64,000 nucleotides of DNA from NCBI GenBank assembly GCA_964552465.1, contig CAZKGR010000010.1, positions 31,935 through 95,934 of the forward strand, written 5' to 3'. The notes beneath the pieces are model-generated. The model had not been told where the DNA came from. It saw nothing but the letters and a program-made list of their open reading frames with translations, and did not search any database. Source of the DNA: BMS3BBIN04 sp964552465. Its GTDB lineage: Bacteria; Electryoneota; Electryoneia; Electryoneales; Electryoneaceae. Shown piece by piece: positions 54,478 to 62,023 of the stretch. How positions within the stretch are numbered: position 1 is the stretch's first letter; every line of letters starts with the position of its first letter. Position numbers and translations under genes: made by a program.

Positions 54478-55530
54478 TTAATTCATTCCCGCGCCGCCGG
54501 TCCACAGCAGGATAATCGCCATCACGACGATGTTGATCAATCCCAGCGGGATCAGCCGTTTCCAGCCAAGATTCATCAACTGGTCGTAACGGAAACGCGG
54601 CAGCGTCCAACGCACCCACATGAAGACGAACATGAAGAATAATGTCTTCGCCCAGAACACGCCGAAGGTCAGTAATCCCCACATGATACCGGGTTCTGCA
54701 GGCGCTGTCACAAATGGTATCGACCAGCCGCCAAAATACAGCGTCGCGATCAAGCCGGATGCGATGGTCATGTGGACATATTCGCCGAACATGAACAAGC
54801 CAAACTTCATCGAAGAGTATTCGGTGTGGAATCCGGCGACCAGTTCGTTTTCAGCTTCTGGCAGATCGAATGGGACACGTGCTGCTTCTGCGAACGTCGC
54901 GACCAGGAAAATGATGAAGCCGAGCGGATGCGTGAACAGACTCCAGTTCCAGATCGGACCAGTCTGGTTTAGCACGATCTCGCGCAAGGAAAACGAACCG
55001 TGATCAAGCACCAGCGCTACTATCGCAAGTCCCATGGCGATCTCGTAGGAGATCATCTGGCTCGACGAACGCAGCCCGCCCATCAGCGAATACTTGTTGT
55101 TCGAAGCCCAGCCGCCGACGATGATCCCGTACACCCCCAGCGATCCGATCGCGAGGATATACAGCAGGCCAATGTTGATATCAGCGATTTGAAGTAATAC
55201 TTCACGTCCACCGATGATCATCCGGTCACCATACGGAATTACGGCCATCAAGAACCCGGCAGCCATAAAGGTGAATGTCGGAGCCAAGACGAACAGAACC
55301 TTGTTCGTCCGATCCGGAATGATGTCTTCCTTCATGAAGAATTTGACACCATCCGCCACCACCTGAAGCAATCCCCACGGGCCAGCACGGTTCGGACCAT
55401 GACGATCCTGGAAAAAGCCTGCAATCTTTCGTTCACCGAGTGTTGCATAAGCGACAATCGCCAGCAACACCACGAAAATGAAGACCGCTACGATAGATTT
55501 TTCCAGTAGGAAAATGCCGATCTCAGTCAT
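54478..55530 (-). CDS. nuoH: NADH-quinone oxidoreductase subunit H
   Basis: Eight-helix subunit that links the arms and forms much of the quinone cavity. LGERKIAGFFQDRHGPNRAG, and AARVPFDLPEAENELVAGFH with EYSSMKFGLFMFGEY, are the conserved cytoplasmic loops lining the quinone tunnel. The start MTEIGIFLLE at 55530 lies 4 bases after the nuoG stop; an ATG at 55575 would run through the end of nuoG. Confidence 0.96.
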   Translation of the reverse strand: MTEIGIFLLEKSIVAVFIFVVLLAIVAYATLGERKIAGFFQDRHGPNRAGPWGLLQVVADGVKFFMKEDIIPDRTNKVLFVLAPTFTFMAAGFLMAVIPYGDRMIIGGREVLLQIADINIGLLYILAIGSLGVYGIIVGGWASNNKYSLMGGLRSSSQMISYEIAMGLAIVALVLDHGSFSLREIVLNQTGPIWNWSLFTHPLGFIIFLVATFAEAARVPFDLPEAENELVAGFHTEYSSMKFGLFMFGEYVHMTIASGLIATLYFGGWSIPFVTAPAEPGIMWGLLTFGVFWAKTLFFMFVFMWVRWTLPRFRYDQLMNLGWKRLIPLGLINIVVMAIILLWTGGAGMN

Positions 55531-55534
55531 CGAC

Positions 55535-56566
55535 TTACTCCGATTTCGCGGTATCATCACCGCTGTCGGCTGCATCTTCAGCTACTTCGGCAATTTCTGG
55601 TTCAGCTGACTCGCCGGAACCGTTACCGTTGGCAGCTTCGAGCTCTTTGCGCGCGGCATCCTCAAGTTCCTTCGCCGTGCGCGGACCACCCTTGACGGGC
55701 GTAGTGATATCAACATCTTCCTCGATGATCCAGTCGTCGAGGTTGTAGTGTTCAAAGCGGGCTTCGTCGCAGATCATCGCCTTCATCGCGCCGTATTCGT
55801 CCATTCGCGCAGTCACGCGATAAATCTTGCCGCGATACAGGCCGAGCATCGCCTCAGATCCGTTCTTGCACTTGACCGGATCTTTCATTGCGGATTCTTT
55901 CAGGCGTGCCGGGACATGTTCGAGATCCCAGATTCGCGCGGAGAAACGCATCTTTTTGTCGGTCAAACAACCAACCGGGCAGACGTCGATGACATTACCC
56001 GCCCAACCACTCGGAATCGCAGCTTCGACGAACGAACCGATTTCGGTGTGTGTGCCTCGGCCTAGCGCGCCGATGTGGCTCACACCCATGTAGTCTTCGG
56101 TGAGACGGATGCAGCGACGGCAATGAATACAACGATTCATTTCCTTCGCGATCTTCTCGCCGTAGTCAGTTTTTGGGAACGTGTGGCGCTCGTAACGCGT
56201 GCGTCCGACGGGATATCCGTACTTGTACCCAAAGTCCTGCAAATCGCACTCACCTGCCTGGTCGCAGATTGGGCAATCAAGCGGATGGTGCAGCAGCAGG
56301 AATTCCATCACCCCACGGCGGGCCTTGAACACGCGTTCGTTGTTCGTGTGCACGACCATCCCGTCACGGATCGGCGTCTGGCAGCCGATCTGCAACTTGC
56401 CAATGCCTTCGACCTCAGTCAGGCAGATGCGGCAGTTGCCCTGTGGTGGGAACCACGGGTAGTAACAGTACGTCGGAATGTTGACACCGGCCTTGCGGGC
56501 CGCCCACAGAATGGTCACACCATCCGGGACTTCTACCTGCTTGCCGTCTATGGTCACGTTGGGCAT
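55535..56566 (-). CDS. nuoG: Short NuoG-like iron-sulfur subunit
   Basis: Carries the electron wires of NuoG but not the molybdopterin-like body. N-terminal 2Fe-2S domain with CYYPWFPPQGNCRIC and IGCQT (about 34-64), the His-Cys domain HHPLDCPICDQAGECDLQDF (N5), and the 4Fe-4S ferredoxin CIHCRRCIRL with DVCPVGCL. After WDLEHVPARLKE a stub remains (CKNGSEAMLGLYRGKIYRV) that looks like the first part of the Mo-bisMGD Fe4S4 domain without its cysteine set, and then an acidic Ala/Glu tail. 343 residues against about 700-900 in full NuoG. The stop is clean, so this is a short form and not a break. Confidence 0.92.
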   Translation of the reverse strand: MPNVTIDGKQVEVPDGVTILWAARKAGVNIPTYCYYPWFPPQGNCRICLTEVEGIGKLQIGCQTPIRDGMVVHTNNERVFKARRGVMEFLLLHHPLDCPICDQAGECDLQDFGYKYGYPVGRTRYERHTFPKTDYGEKIAKEMNRCIHCRRCIRLTEDYMGVSHIGALGRGTHTEIGSFVEAAIPSGWAGNVIDVCPVGCLTDKKMRFSARIWDLEHVPARLKESAMKDPVKCKNGSEAMLGLYRGKIYRVTARMDEYGAMKAMICDEARFEHYNLDDWIIEEDVDITTPVKGGPRTAKELEDAARKELEAANGNGSGESAEPEIAEVAEDAADSGDDTAKSE

Positions 56567-56639
56567 TTTTTTGCCTAGCTCCCTGTGACTCTTTCAGCGG
56601 AATTTTCCGCTACGAATTGACTGAATGCTAGCTATTTGC

Positions 56640-56665
56640 TTACCACGGACTTCAGTCCGTGGTAA
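56640..56665. repeat. 26-bp palindromic repeat, copy 4
   Basis: Perfect arms TTACCACGGACT and AGTCCGTGGTAA, TC centre; in the nuoF-nuoG gap, 11 bases from the nuoF stop. Confidence 0.9.
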
Positions 56666-56676
56666 TAAAATCTCTA

Positions 56677-58122
56677 TCAATCCAATGGCGGGAGCTTGGT
56701 GAACATCGGCTCCGGGCCACGGCTGACATCATGCGCGACCTTGTCGAAATCGGTCGTGTAATCCTGCTCGCGCGGGTAGTTGAACGGTTGCCCGCGACGG
56801 AAGTTTTCCGGTTTATCCGGTACTGCGAGATGCGCCAGACGTGTCTTGCCGGTGATCATCGACTTGCCTTCCCGGATGTAGTATTCGAACTCTTCCGGGA
56901 ACTTCTCAATCATCGACTTGATCGGCATGACTATTGAATCACCCAGCGGGCAAATGGTGTTGCCGTAGATCTGTTCAAACACACTGAGCAGGACATCTTT
57001 GGCCATTGGTACCGGCTGTCCGGCCTCGATATCCTTTAACTGCTGCAGCACCCATGCGCACCCTTCACGGCACGGTGTGCATTGACCGCAAGACTCATGT
57101 GCATAGAACTGGGCCAGAACTGTTGACGCTTCAACGAGGCACGCTGTTTCATCGAAGACAATCATTCCGCCCGATCCAAGCATCGAACCGTGTTCGGCGA
57201 TGTTTTCGTAGTCCATCGTGCAGGCGAGAAACTCGTCCGGAGTCATCATCGGGACGGACGATCCGCCCGGAATCACGCCCTTGAGCTTGTTCCCATTCCA
57301 GCAGCCACCCAACTCTTCCTCGAAGAACTTCTTCATCGGGTAGCCCATAGGGACTTCGTAAACGCCCGGGTTCTGGACATGCCCGCTGACACTCCACAAC
57401 TTGGTGCCGCGCGATTTCTCGGTACCGTACTGGGTGTACCAATCCGCACCGTTCTCGATGATAAGTGGTACGCTGGCCAAGGTTTCTACATTGTTGACGA
57501 TAGTCGGACTGCGATAGAATCCTTCAACTGCCGGGAATGGTGGCTTTAAACGTGGCTCGCCCCGCAGACCTTCCAGGCTGTTGATCATAGCGGTTTCTTC
57601 ACCGCAGATGTATGCGCCTGCACCTCGATGTGTCCAGACGTCGATGTCGTAGCCGCTACCGAACACATTCTTGCCGATATATCCGGCTTCACGTGCCTGG
57701 GCGAGCGCGTGCTCGATCATCTTCCAGCCCTTGACGAACTCGCCGCGCAGGTAGATGTAGGACGTGTTCGAGCCAATCGCATAGGCGGCTAGCAATACGC
57801 CTTCGATTAATTGATGTGGTGTCTTTTCAAGAATCTCACGATCTTTAAACGTGCCCGGCTCTGATTCGTCCGCATTGCAGAGCACATATTTCTGCTTCGG
57901 GGAATCCTTGGGCACAAAGCTCCACTTGAGACCCGTCGGGAAGCCAGCGCCACCTCGTCCACGGAGTCCTGATGCCTTGACGACATCAATTACCTCGTCA
58001 GCGGTGACCTTGTCCTGCATCACCCGCTTCCACTGCTTGTATCCCCCATGCTCTTCGTACTTCTTGAGCTCAGTCATCTCGGGGATATCAAGATTCTTGA
58101 ATACGATTTTCTCTAGGGCCAT
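56677..58122 (-). CDS. nuoF: NADH-quinone oxidoreductase subunit F
   Basis: NADH-oxidising flavoprotein subunit. RGRGGAGFPTGLKWSF binds FMN, ADESEPGTFKDREI and AYICGEETAMINSLEG belong to the NADH and FMN site, and ESCGQCTPCREGC with a later cysteine (TICPLGDS) ligates cluster N3. The start MALEKIVFKN at 58122 gives the normal length. A longer frame up to 58191 exists only because the CCCGGG hairpins happen to be open in that frame. Confidence 0.97.
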   Translation of the reverse strand: MALEKIVFKNLDIPEMTELKKYEEHGGYKQWKRVMQDKVTADEVIDVVKASGLRGRGGAGFPTGLKWSFVPKDSPKQKYVLCNADESEPGTFKDREILEKTPHQLIEGVLLAAYAIGSNTSYIYLRGEFVKGWKMIEHALAQAREAGYIGKNVFGSGYDIDVWTHRGAGAYICGEETAMINSLEGLRGEPRLKPPFPAVEGFYRSPTIVNNVETLASVPLIIENGADWYTQYGTEKSRGTKLWSVSGHVQNPGVYEVPMGYPMKKFFEEELGGCWNGNKLKGVIPGGSSVPMMTPDEFLACTMDYENIAEHGSMLGSGGMIVFDETACLVEASTVLAQFYAHESCGQCTPCREGCAWVLQQLKDIEAGQPVPMAKDVLLSVFEQIYGNTICPLGDSIVMPIKSMIEKFPEEFEYYIREGKSMITGKTRLAHLAVPDKPENFRRGQPFNYPREQDYTTDFDKVAHDVSRGPEPMFTKLPPLD

Positions 58123-58134
58123 GTTGTTCTCGAT

Positions 58135-58204
58135 GTAGCCCGGGATCGCTGATCCCGGGGTCCTCGAAACGGTCACCATCCCCGGGTTCACGAACCCGGG
58201 CTAC
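58135..58204. repeat. Double CCCGGG hairpin element in the nuoE-nuoF gap
   Basis: Hairpin 1: CCCGGGATC-GCT-GATCCCGGG (58139-58159). Hairpin 2: CCCGGGTTC-AC-GAACCCGGG (58181-58200). The pair is bracketed by GTAG and CTAC, so the whole unit is itself an inverted repeat. It fills the space between nuoE and nuoF almost completely. Confidence 0.85.
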
Positions 58205-58207
58205 GTC

Positions 58208-58705
58208 TCATGCTTTGCCGTTGCCGGCAGATTTCTTCCAACCCTCGATCAGCTCATCCATGCTCTCAAGGGTCAGGTTTTCGTAATAATCATCGTTCAC
58301 CTGCATCATCGGCGCATTTCCGCACGCACCAAGACATTCTACGCGGTGCAGGCAGAACAGGCCATCATCCGTGACTTCGTCTTCCTGGATATCGTGCTTG
58401 TCTTTGAGGTGCTGGATAAAACTCTCAGCGCCACGCAGGTTGCAGGAGATGTTGTGGCAGAACTGGATATGGTATTTCCCTACCGGTTTCTGTGGGAAAT
58501 AGGTGTAGAATGTGAGTGCTTCGTACACCTTGATCTTCGGGACGTCGAGCAGCTCTGCGACATGATCGCAAGCCTCACGACTGACCCATCCGGTTTCAGC
58601 CATCACGATGTGCATCGCAGGTAAAATACCTGACATCGGATGCGGGTAACGTGTCGCGATATCCTTAACCCGCGCCTGGCTTTCGGCGGTTAGCTGGTAG
58701 GCCAT
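58208..58705 (-). CDS. nuoE: NADH-quinone oxidoreductase subunit E
   Basis: Thioredoxin-like subunit with 2Fe-2S cluster N1a: CHNISC and, 36 residues later, CLGACG provide the four cysteines (CX4C...CX3C). An N-terminal helical bundle with YPHPMSGILPAMHIVMAET precedes it. 165 residues, normal. It starts 6 bases after nuoD. Confidence 0.97.
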   Translation of the reverse strand: MAYQLTAESQARVKDIATRYPHPMSGILPAMHIVMAETGWVSREACDHVAELLDVPKIKVYEALTFYTYFPQKPVGKYHIQFCHNISCNLRGAESFIQHLKDKHDIQEDEVTDDGLFCLHRVECLGACGNAPMMQVNDDYYENLTLESMDELIEGWKKSAGNGKA

Positions 58706-58711
58706 ATCTCT

Positions 58712-59929
58712 TTATCTCTCCAGTTCGCCTGCGATCACATTTACACTGGACATCGTCATGATCGCATCCGCGAGCAGTCCACCCTCGAGCATCTCTTCGA
58801 TAGCCTGGTAGAAATACATGCAGGGGGACCGGAAATGCAGGCGGTACGGGTTCGGACCGCCATCACTTACACAATAGAATCCGAGTTCACCGTTCGGCGT
58901 TTCAACAGCCTGGTAGACTTCACCAATCGGTGGACGGATGCCGTGCATGATGATCTTGAAATGATGGATCATCGATTCCATGTTGGAATAGACATCCTTC
59001 TTCTCGGGTAGGAATATCTCGGGCACATCGGCGTGATAAGGGCCGTCTGGCAGATTCTCAACGGCCTGCCTGATAATCTTGATGCTCTCTTCCATCTCGA
59101 GCATGCAGACCATGAAACGGTCGTACACATCGCCAGTGGTGCCTGTGATCACGTCGAAATCGAAATCTTCGTAACTGCTATACGGTTCGTTCTTCCGAAG
59201 GTCGTAATCACATCCAGTCGCACGCAGGTTCGGTCCGGAGAAACCGTATTCCATCGCCCGTTCCTGCGTCATCGGGCTGATGTCACGGGTACGTTCGATG
59301 AAGATGCGGTTGCGAGTGAGCAAAGTATGGAACTCTTGCAACACCTTCGGCAGTGGCTTCAGCCAGTCGATGATGTCTGCTTTGAATTCCGGGTACAGCG
59401 GCTTGTCCAATCCTCCGACACGACCGAAAGTCGTCGTCAGACGAGCGCCTGTCAGCCGTTCAAGTATCTTGTACGAGCGTTCGCGCTGCTCCATGAAATA
59501 CAGGAAGCCTGTGTATGCTCCTGCATCGACAGCGAGAATACTGGTCCGGATCAAGTGATCGATGATACGATTCAGCTCGAACATGATCACACGGACATAC
59601 TGAACCAGCTTAGGTACTTCTACGCCCAGCAGTTTTTCCGCTGCCAGGGTCCAACCGATGTTATTCGCCGTTGACGAGACGTAGTTCATACGGTCGGTTA
59701 TAGTGATCACCTGGTTGTAGCTGTAATGTTCACTCAGCTTCTCGAAGCTGCGGTGGCAGTACCCGATATGCGCTTCACACTTGACGATACGCTCACCATC
59801 AAGTTTGATGCGGTTCTCGAGGATACCGTGCGTCGCCGGATGGGATGGCCCGAGATTGAGATCGTACAGATCCTGCTGTTCCGGCTGCATCTCTTCAGCG
59901 ATTGCGCGATCAATGACTTGTTTAAGCAT
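58712..59929 (-). CDS. nuoD: NADH-quinone oxidoreductase subunit D
   Basis: 49-kDa hydrogenase-like subunit at the quinone site. DLNLGPSHPATHGILENRI, HIGYCHRSFEKLSEHYSYNQ and TDRMNYVSS are the N-terminal quinone-site blocks. ATG at 59929 has AAGGAG at 8 bases and overlaps the nuoC stop; in-frame ATG codons upstream belong to nuoC sequence. The C-terminus, SVNVIAGELER, departs somewhat from the more usual DIVxGEVDR. Separate from nuoC, unlike the fused E. coli gene. Confidence 0.96.
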   Translation of the reverse strand: MLKQVIDRAIAEEMQPEQQDLYDLNLGPSHPATHGILENRIKLDGERIVKCEAHIGYCHRSFEKLSEHYSYNQVITITDRMNYVSSTANNIGWTLAAEKLLGVEVPKLVQYVRVIMFELNRIIDHLIRTSILAVDAGAYTGFLYFMEQRERSYKILERLTGARLTTTFGRVGGLDKPLYPEFKADIIDWLKPLPKVLQEFHTLLTRNRIFIERTRDISPMTQERAMEYGFSGPNLRATGCDYDLRKNEPYSSYEDFDFDVITGTTGDVYDRFMVCMLEMEESIKIIRQAVENLPDGPYHADVPEIFLPEKKDVYSNMESMIHHFKIIMHGIRPPIGEVYQAVETPNGELGFYCVSDGGPNPYRLHFRSPCMYFYQAIEEMLEGGLLADAIMTMSSVNVIAGELER

Positions 59930-60557
59930 CGTCATTCTCCTTCTCGCGCAACGGTTCACGCCGCTGTTCCCACGGTGTACGCGGCAAGGCCTGATCAACT
60001 GGCGCATGTCTCGTCACAGGTGCGGCTACTTCTCGACGCTTGTTGCTGACCACTGTACCCTTGGGGAACTCTCCTCGATGATGACCCTTGACTGGGAAAT
60101 CCTTTTGCAACGGATGTCCGACAAAATCATCAGGACTGAGTATCCGCGTCATCCGTGGGTGACCAGTGAAAGTGATTCCCATGAGATCGTAAATCTCACG
60201 TTCAGTCCAACTCGCCCCGACATACACATCGGTAAGCGTTGGAGCCGTTGGATTATCGCTCTTGGGCACCATGGACTTATAGCGAAACTTGAGGTTATGC
60301 TTGTGTGATCGCAGGTGCACTACTATCTCGAAGCGGTGCGTATCGAAACGGTCGTACTGATCAACCGCTGTGATGTCGATGAAGTGGTTGAATTCCCAGA
60401 ACTCGTCGTTCTTCGCCCACTCTGCGACCTGGTGATGAAGCTCAACCGGCACGGTCAGCGCCAACAGGTCGTAGCTCATCTCGAGCGATACGATGTCTTC
60501 GCCGAACTGAGCGGTCAGATCGTCCTTGAGCTTGGCGTTCAATTCGTCACGGGTCAT
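59922..60557 (-). CDS. nuoC: NADH-quinone oxidoreductase subunit C
   Basis: 30-kDa peripheral subunit. FNHFIDITAVDQYD, TEREIYDLMGITFTGHPRM and RILSPDDFVGHPLQKDFPVK are the standard blocks. The last 40 residues (basic, then Glu-rich) are a lineage-specific tail. It overlaps nuoB by 4 bases and nuoD by 8. Confidence 0.95.
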   Translation of the reverse strand: MTRDELNAKLKDDLTAQFGEDIVSLEMSYDLLALTVPVELHHQVAEWAKNDEFWEFNHFIDITAVDQYDRFDTHRFEIVVHLRSHKHNLKFRYKSMVPKSDNPTAPTLTDVYVGASWTEREIYDLMGITFTGHPRMTRILSPDDFVGHPLQKDFPVKGHHRGEFPKGTVVSNKRREVAAPVTRHAPVDQALPRTPWEQRREPLREKENDDA

Positions 60558-61039
60558 CTGCGGTCGCCCTCCGTGACCAATTCGCGTTGGATCTGTTCCT
60601 GGAGTTTCATGTAGGCGAGCATCAACGTTTCCGGACGTGGCGGGCAGCCGGGGACGTACACATCCACCGGGAACAGTGAATCCACACCCTGTACAACGCT
60701 GTATGTATCAAACATGCCGCCGCTGCTCGCGCATGCGCCCATGCTGATGACGTACTTCGGTTCAGCCATCTGGTCGTAGATGCGCTTGAGTACCGGTGCC
60801 ATCTTGATCGAAATCGTACCGATCACGATCAGCAGGTCGGCCTGACGTGGGCTGAAGCTCGGACGTTCCCACCCGAACCGGCCCTGGTCATAGCGCGAAG
60901 CCATGGTCGCCATGTATTCGATGCCGCAGCACGCTGTCGCGTACGGCATCGGCCATGTGCTGTATTTACGCGACCACCCGACGAACTCGGACAGCTTGGT
61001 TGTGATCGCTTCGCCACCCGGCCATTGCGTCACTCCCAT
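60554..61039 (-). CDS. nuoB: NADH-quinone oxidoreductase subunit B
   Basis: Holds the terminal cluster N2 that reduces quinone. The adjacent cysteine pair in ATACCGIEYMA, MGACASSGGMF and VPGCPPRPETL supply its four cysteines. ATG at 61039 lies behind GGAGCG and overlaps the nuoA stop by 10 bases; an ATG seven codons earlier is less well placed. 161 residues, normal. Confidence 0.97.
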   Translation of the reverse strand: MGVTQWPGGEAITTKLSEFVGWSRKYSTWPMPYATACCGIEYMATMASRYDQGRFGWERPSFSPRQADLLIVIGTISIKMAPVLKRIYDQMAEPKYVISMGACASSGGMFDTYSVVQGVDSLFPVDVYVPGCPPRPETLMLAYMKLQEQIQRELVTEGDRR

Positions 61040-61389
61040 TCGAGCGCTCCTTTCTTCCACTCATACAACAGTCCCGCGGTCAGGATCACGAGGAAGATGC
61101 TCATCGCCCAGAAACCGTACCACCCCAATTCCTTGAAGTTGACCGCCCACGGGTACATGAACACAACTTCGAGGTCAAACATGACGAACAGCACCGCGAC
61201 GAGATAGAACTTGACGGAGAACCGTTGCCGACTGTCGCCGACATAGTCCACGCCGCACTCGTACGTGTCCTGCTTGACAGGGTTATACTTCTTCGGGCCG
61301 AGAATGTGGGTAGCGGCCAATGCGAAGTATGCAAAGCCGCCGATGATCGCGAACACGATCAGTACGGGAACAAATTCTACGGGCGTCAT
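61030..61389 (-). CDS. nuoA: NADH-quinone oxidoreductase subunit A
   Basis: Three-helix membrane subunit, first gene of the operon. NPVKQDTYECGVD on the loop after helix 1 has the conserved cysteine near the quinone entrance, and VLFVMFDLEVVFMYPWA the acidic helix 2. GAGG precedes the ATG by 4 bases. Upstream lies the 634-base repeat-filled gap, with a weak candidate -10 TATATC about 75 bases ahead (complement of 61456-61461). Confidence 0.96.
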   Translation of the reverse strand: MTPVEFVPVLIVFAIIGGFAYFALAATHILGPKKYNPVKQDTYECGVDYVGDSRQRFSVKFYLVAVLFVMFDLEVVFMYPWAVNFKELGWYGFWAMSIFLVILTAGLLYEWKKGALEWE

Positions 61390-61725
61390 CCAACCTCACT
61401 TCCACGCGGGATTTGCGCCAGACTAACGAAAATGGTATACGCTGCGCCGGAATTGATATAGCACAACGTTTGTATGTCCTAACTCGTGCATCCACAAGGA
61501 GATGCCATAACTTGGCGGACAATATAGAACTCAATTAGTGCCTGTTCAACCGCCACTCTGTTCCAATTTTCACGATCATTTTACGCGTAAAGTTTGTACC
61601 AATGTCGAATTGGCTCAAGCCAAAGTGTCGGACAAACCAGTGGGTTAGGCTCATCAAATTTAACCGATATTATTCATCAGGCCTTCGCATTGGATAGACA
61701 GGCTGATCTCTCGAACTCGGCTTGA

Positions 61726-61753
61726 GGCTGGAGTCGGGAGGCTGGAGTCGGGA
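61726..61753. repeat. Tandem heptamer array H (2 x 14 or 4 x 7)
   Basis: GGCTGGA, GTCGGGA repeated twice without mismatch, a perfect 14-base doublet whose unit divides into two heptamers. Confidence 0.85.
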
Positions 61754-61781
61754 GAAAAAGAACTGCATCCAATCGTACAGA

Positions 61782-61942
61782 CCCGTGTTGCAGAAGACGC
61801 AAACGCGGATGACATAGTCTTCAGTCCTCAGTCTACAGTCTACAGTCTTGAGTCTTGAAAACAGATTCGCCTTTGAAGTGGTGGTTATCGAGTCAGAACT
61901 AGCAGAGTAGATAGCCCGCGTTTGCATCTTCTGCAACACGGG
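61782..61942. repeat. Long inverted repeat enclosing a heptamer array
   Basis: Left arm 61782-61808 (CCCGTGTTGCAGAAGACGCA...) and right arm 61916-61942 (...TGCATCTTCTGCAACACGGG) are 27 bases each with one mismatch. The 107 bases between contain heptamer array D. Confidence 0.85.
61816..61857. repeat. Tandem heptamer array D (6 units)
   Basis: AGTCTTC, AGTCCTC, AGTCTAC, AGTCTAC, AGTCTTG, AGTCTTG in tandem, inside the long inverted repeat. The longest array of the window. Confidence 0.9.
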
Positions 61943-61954
61943 CCAGTATTTTGT

Positions 61955-61980
61955 TTACCACGGACTGAAGTCCGTGGTAA
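61955..61980. repeat. 26-bp palindromic repeat, copy 5
   Basis: Perfect arms TTACCACGGACT and AGTCCGTGGTAA, GA centre, between the long inverted repeat and array E. Confidence 0.9.
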
Positions 61981-61994
61981 ATGGTTTTTCTGAA

Positions 61995-62022
61995 GACTGT
62001 GGACTGCAGACTGTAGACTTGT
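61995..62022. repeat. Tandem heptamer array E (4 units)
   Basis: GACTGTG, GACTGCA, GACTGTA, GACTTGT in tandem; the array ends one base from the rnfB stop codon. Confidence 0.85.
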
Positions 62023-62023
62023 G

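Larger units (their letters stand above)
61390..62023. other. Repeat-filled intergenic region between rnfB and nuoA
   Basis: 634 bases without a credible gene. It contains heptamer arrays H, D and E, a long inverted repeat, one copy of the 26-bp palindrome and, on the nuoA side, the probable operon promoter. An 89-codon frame (61670-61939, minus) is made of repeat sequence and has no coding character. Confidence 0.7.

Noticed and set aside
58123..58191. N-terminal extension of nuoF
   Set aside because: The extra 23 codons are the CCCGGG hairpin element read in frame; MALEKIVFKN at 58122 matches the family start.
58181..58200. GGGTTCACGAACCC as a tRNA T-arm
   Set aside because: The stem is a perfect 9-bp palindrome with a 2-base loop and no acceptor, D or anticodon arm nearby.
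59033..59674. 213-codon plus-strand frame antisense to nuoD
   Set aside because: It is complementary to strongly conserved NuoD sequence and shows no domain of its own.
61670..61939. 89-codon minus-strand frame between rnfB and nuoA
   Set aside because: It runs through the inverted repeat and two heptamer arrays; composition is that of the repeats, and there is no ribosome site or recognisable domain.
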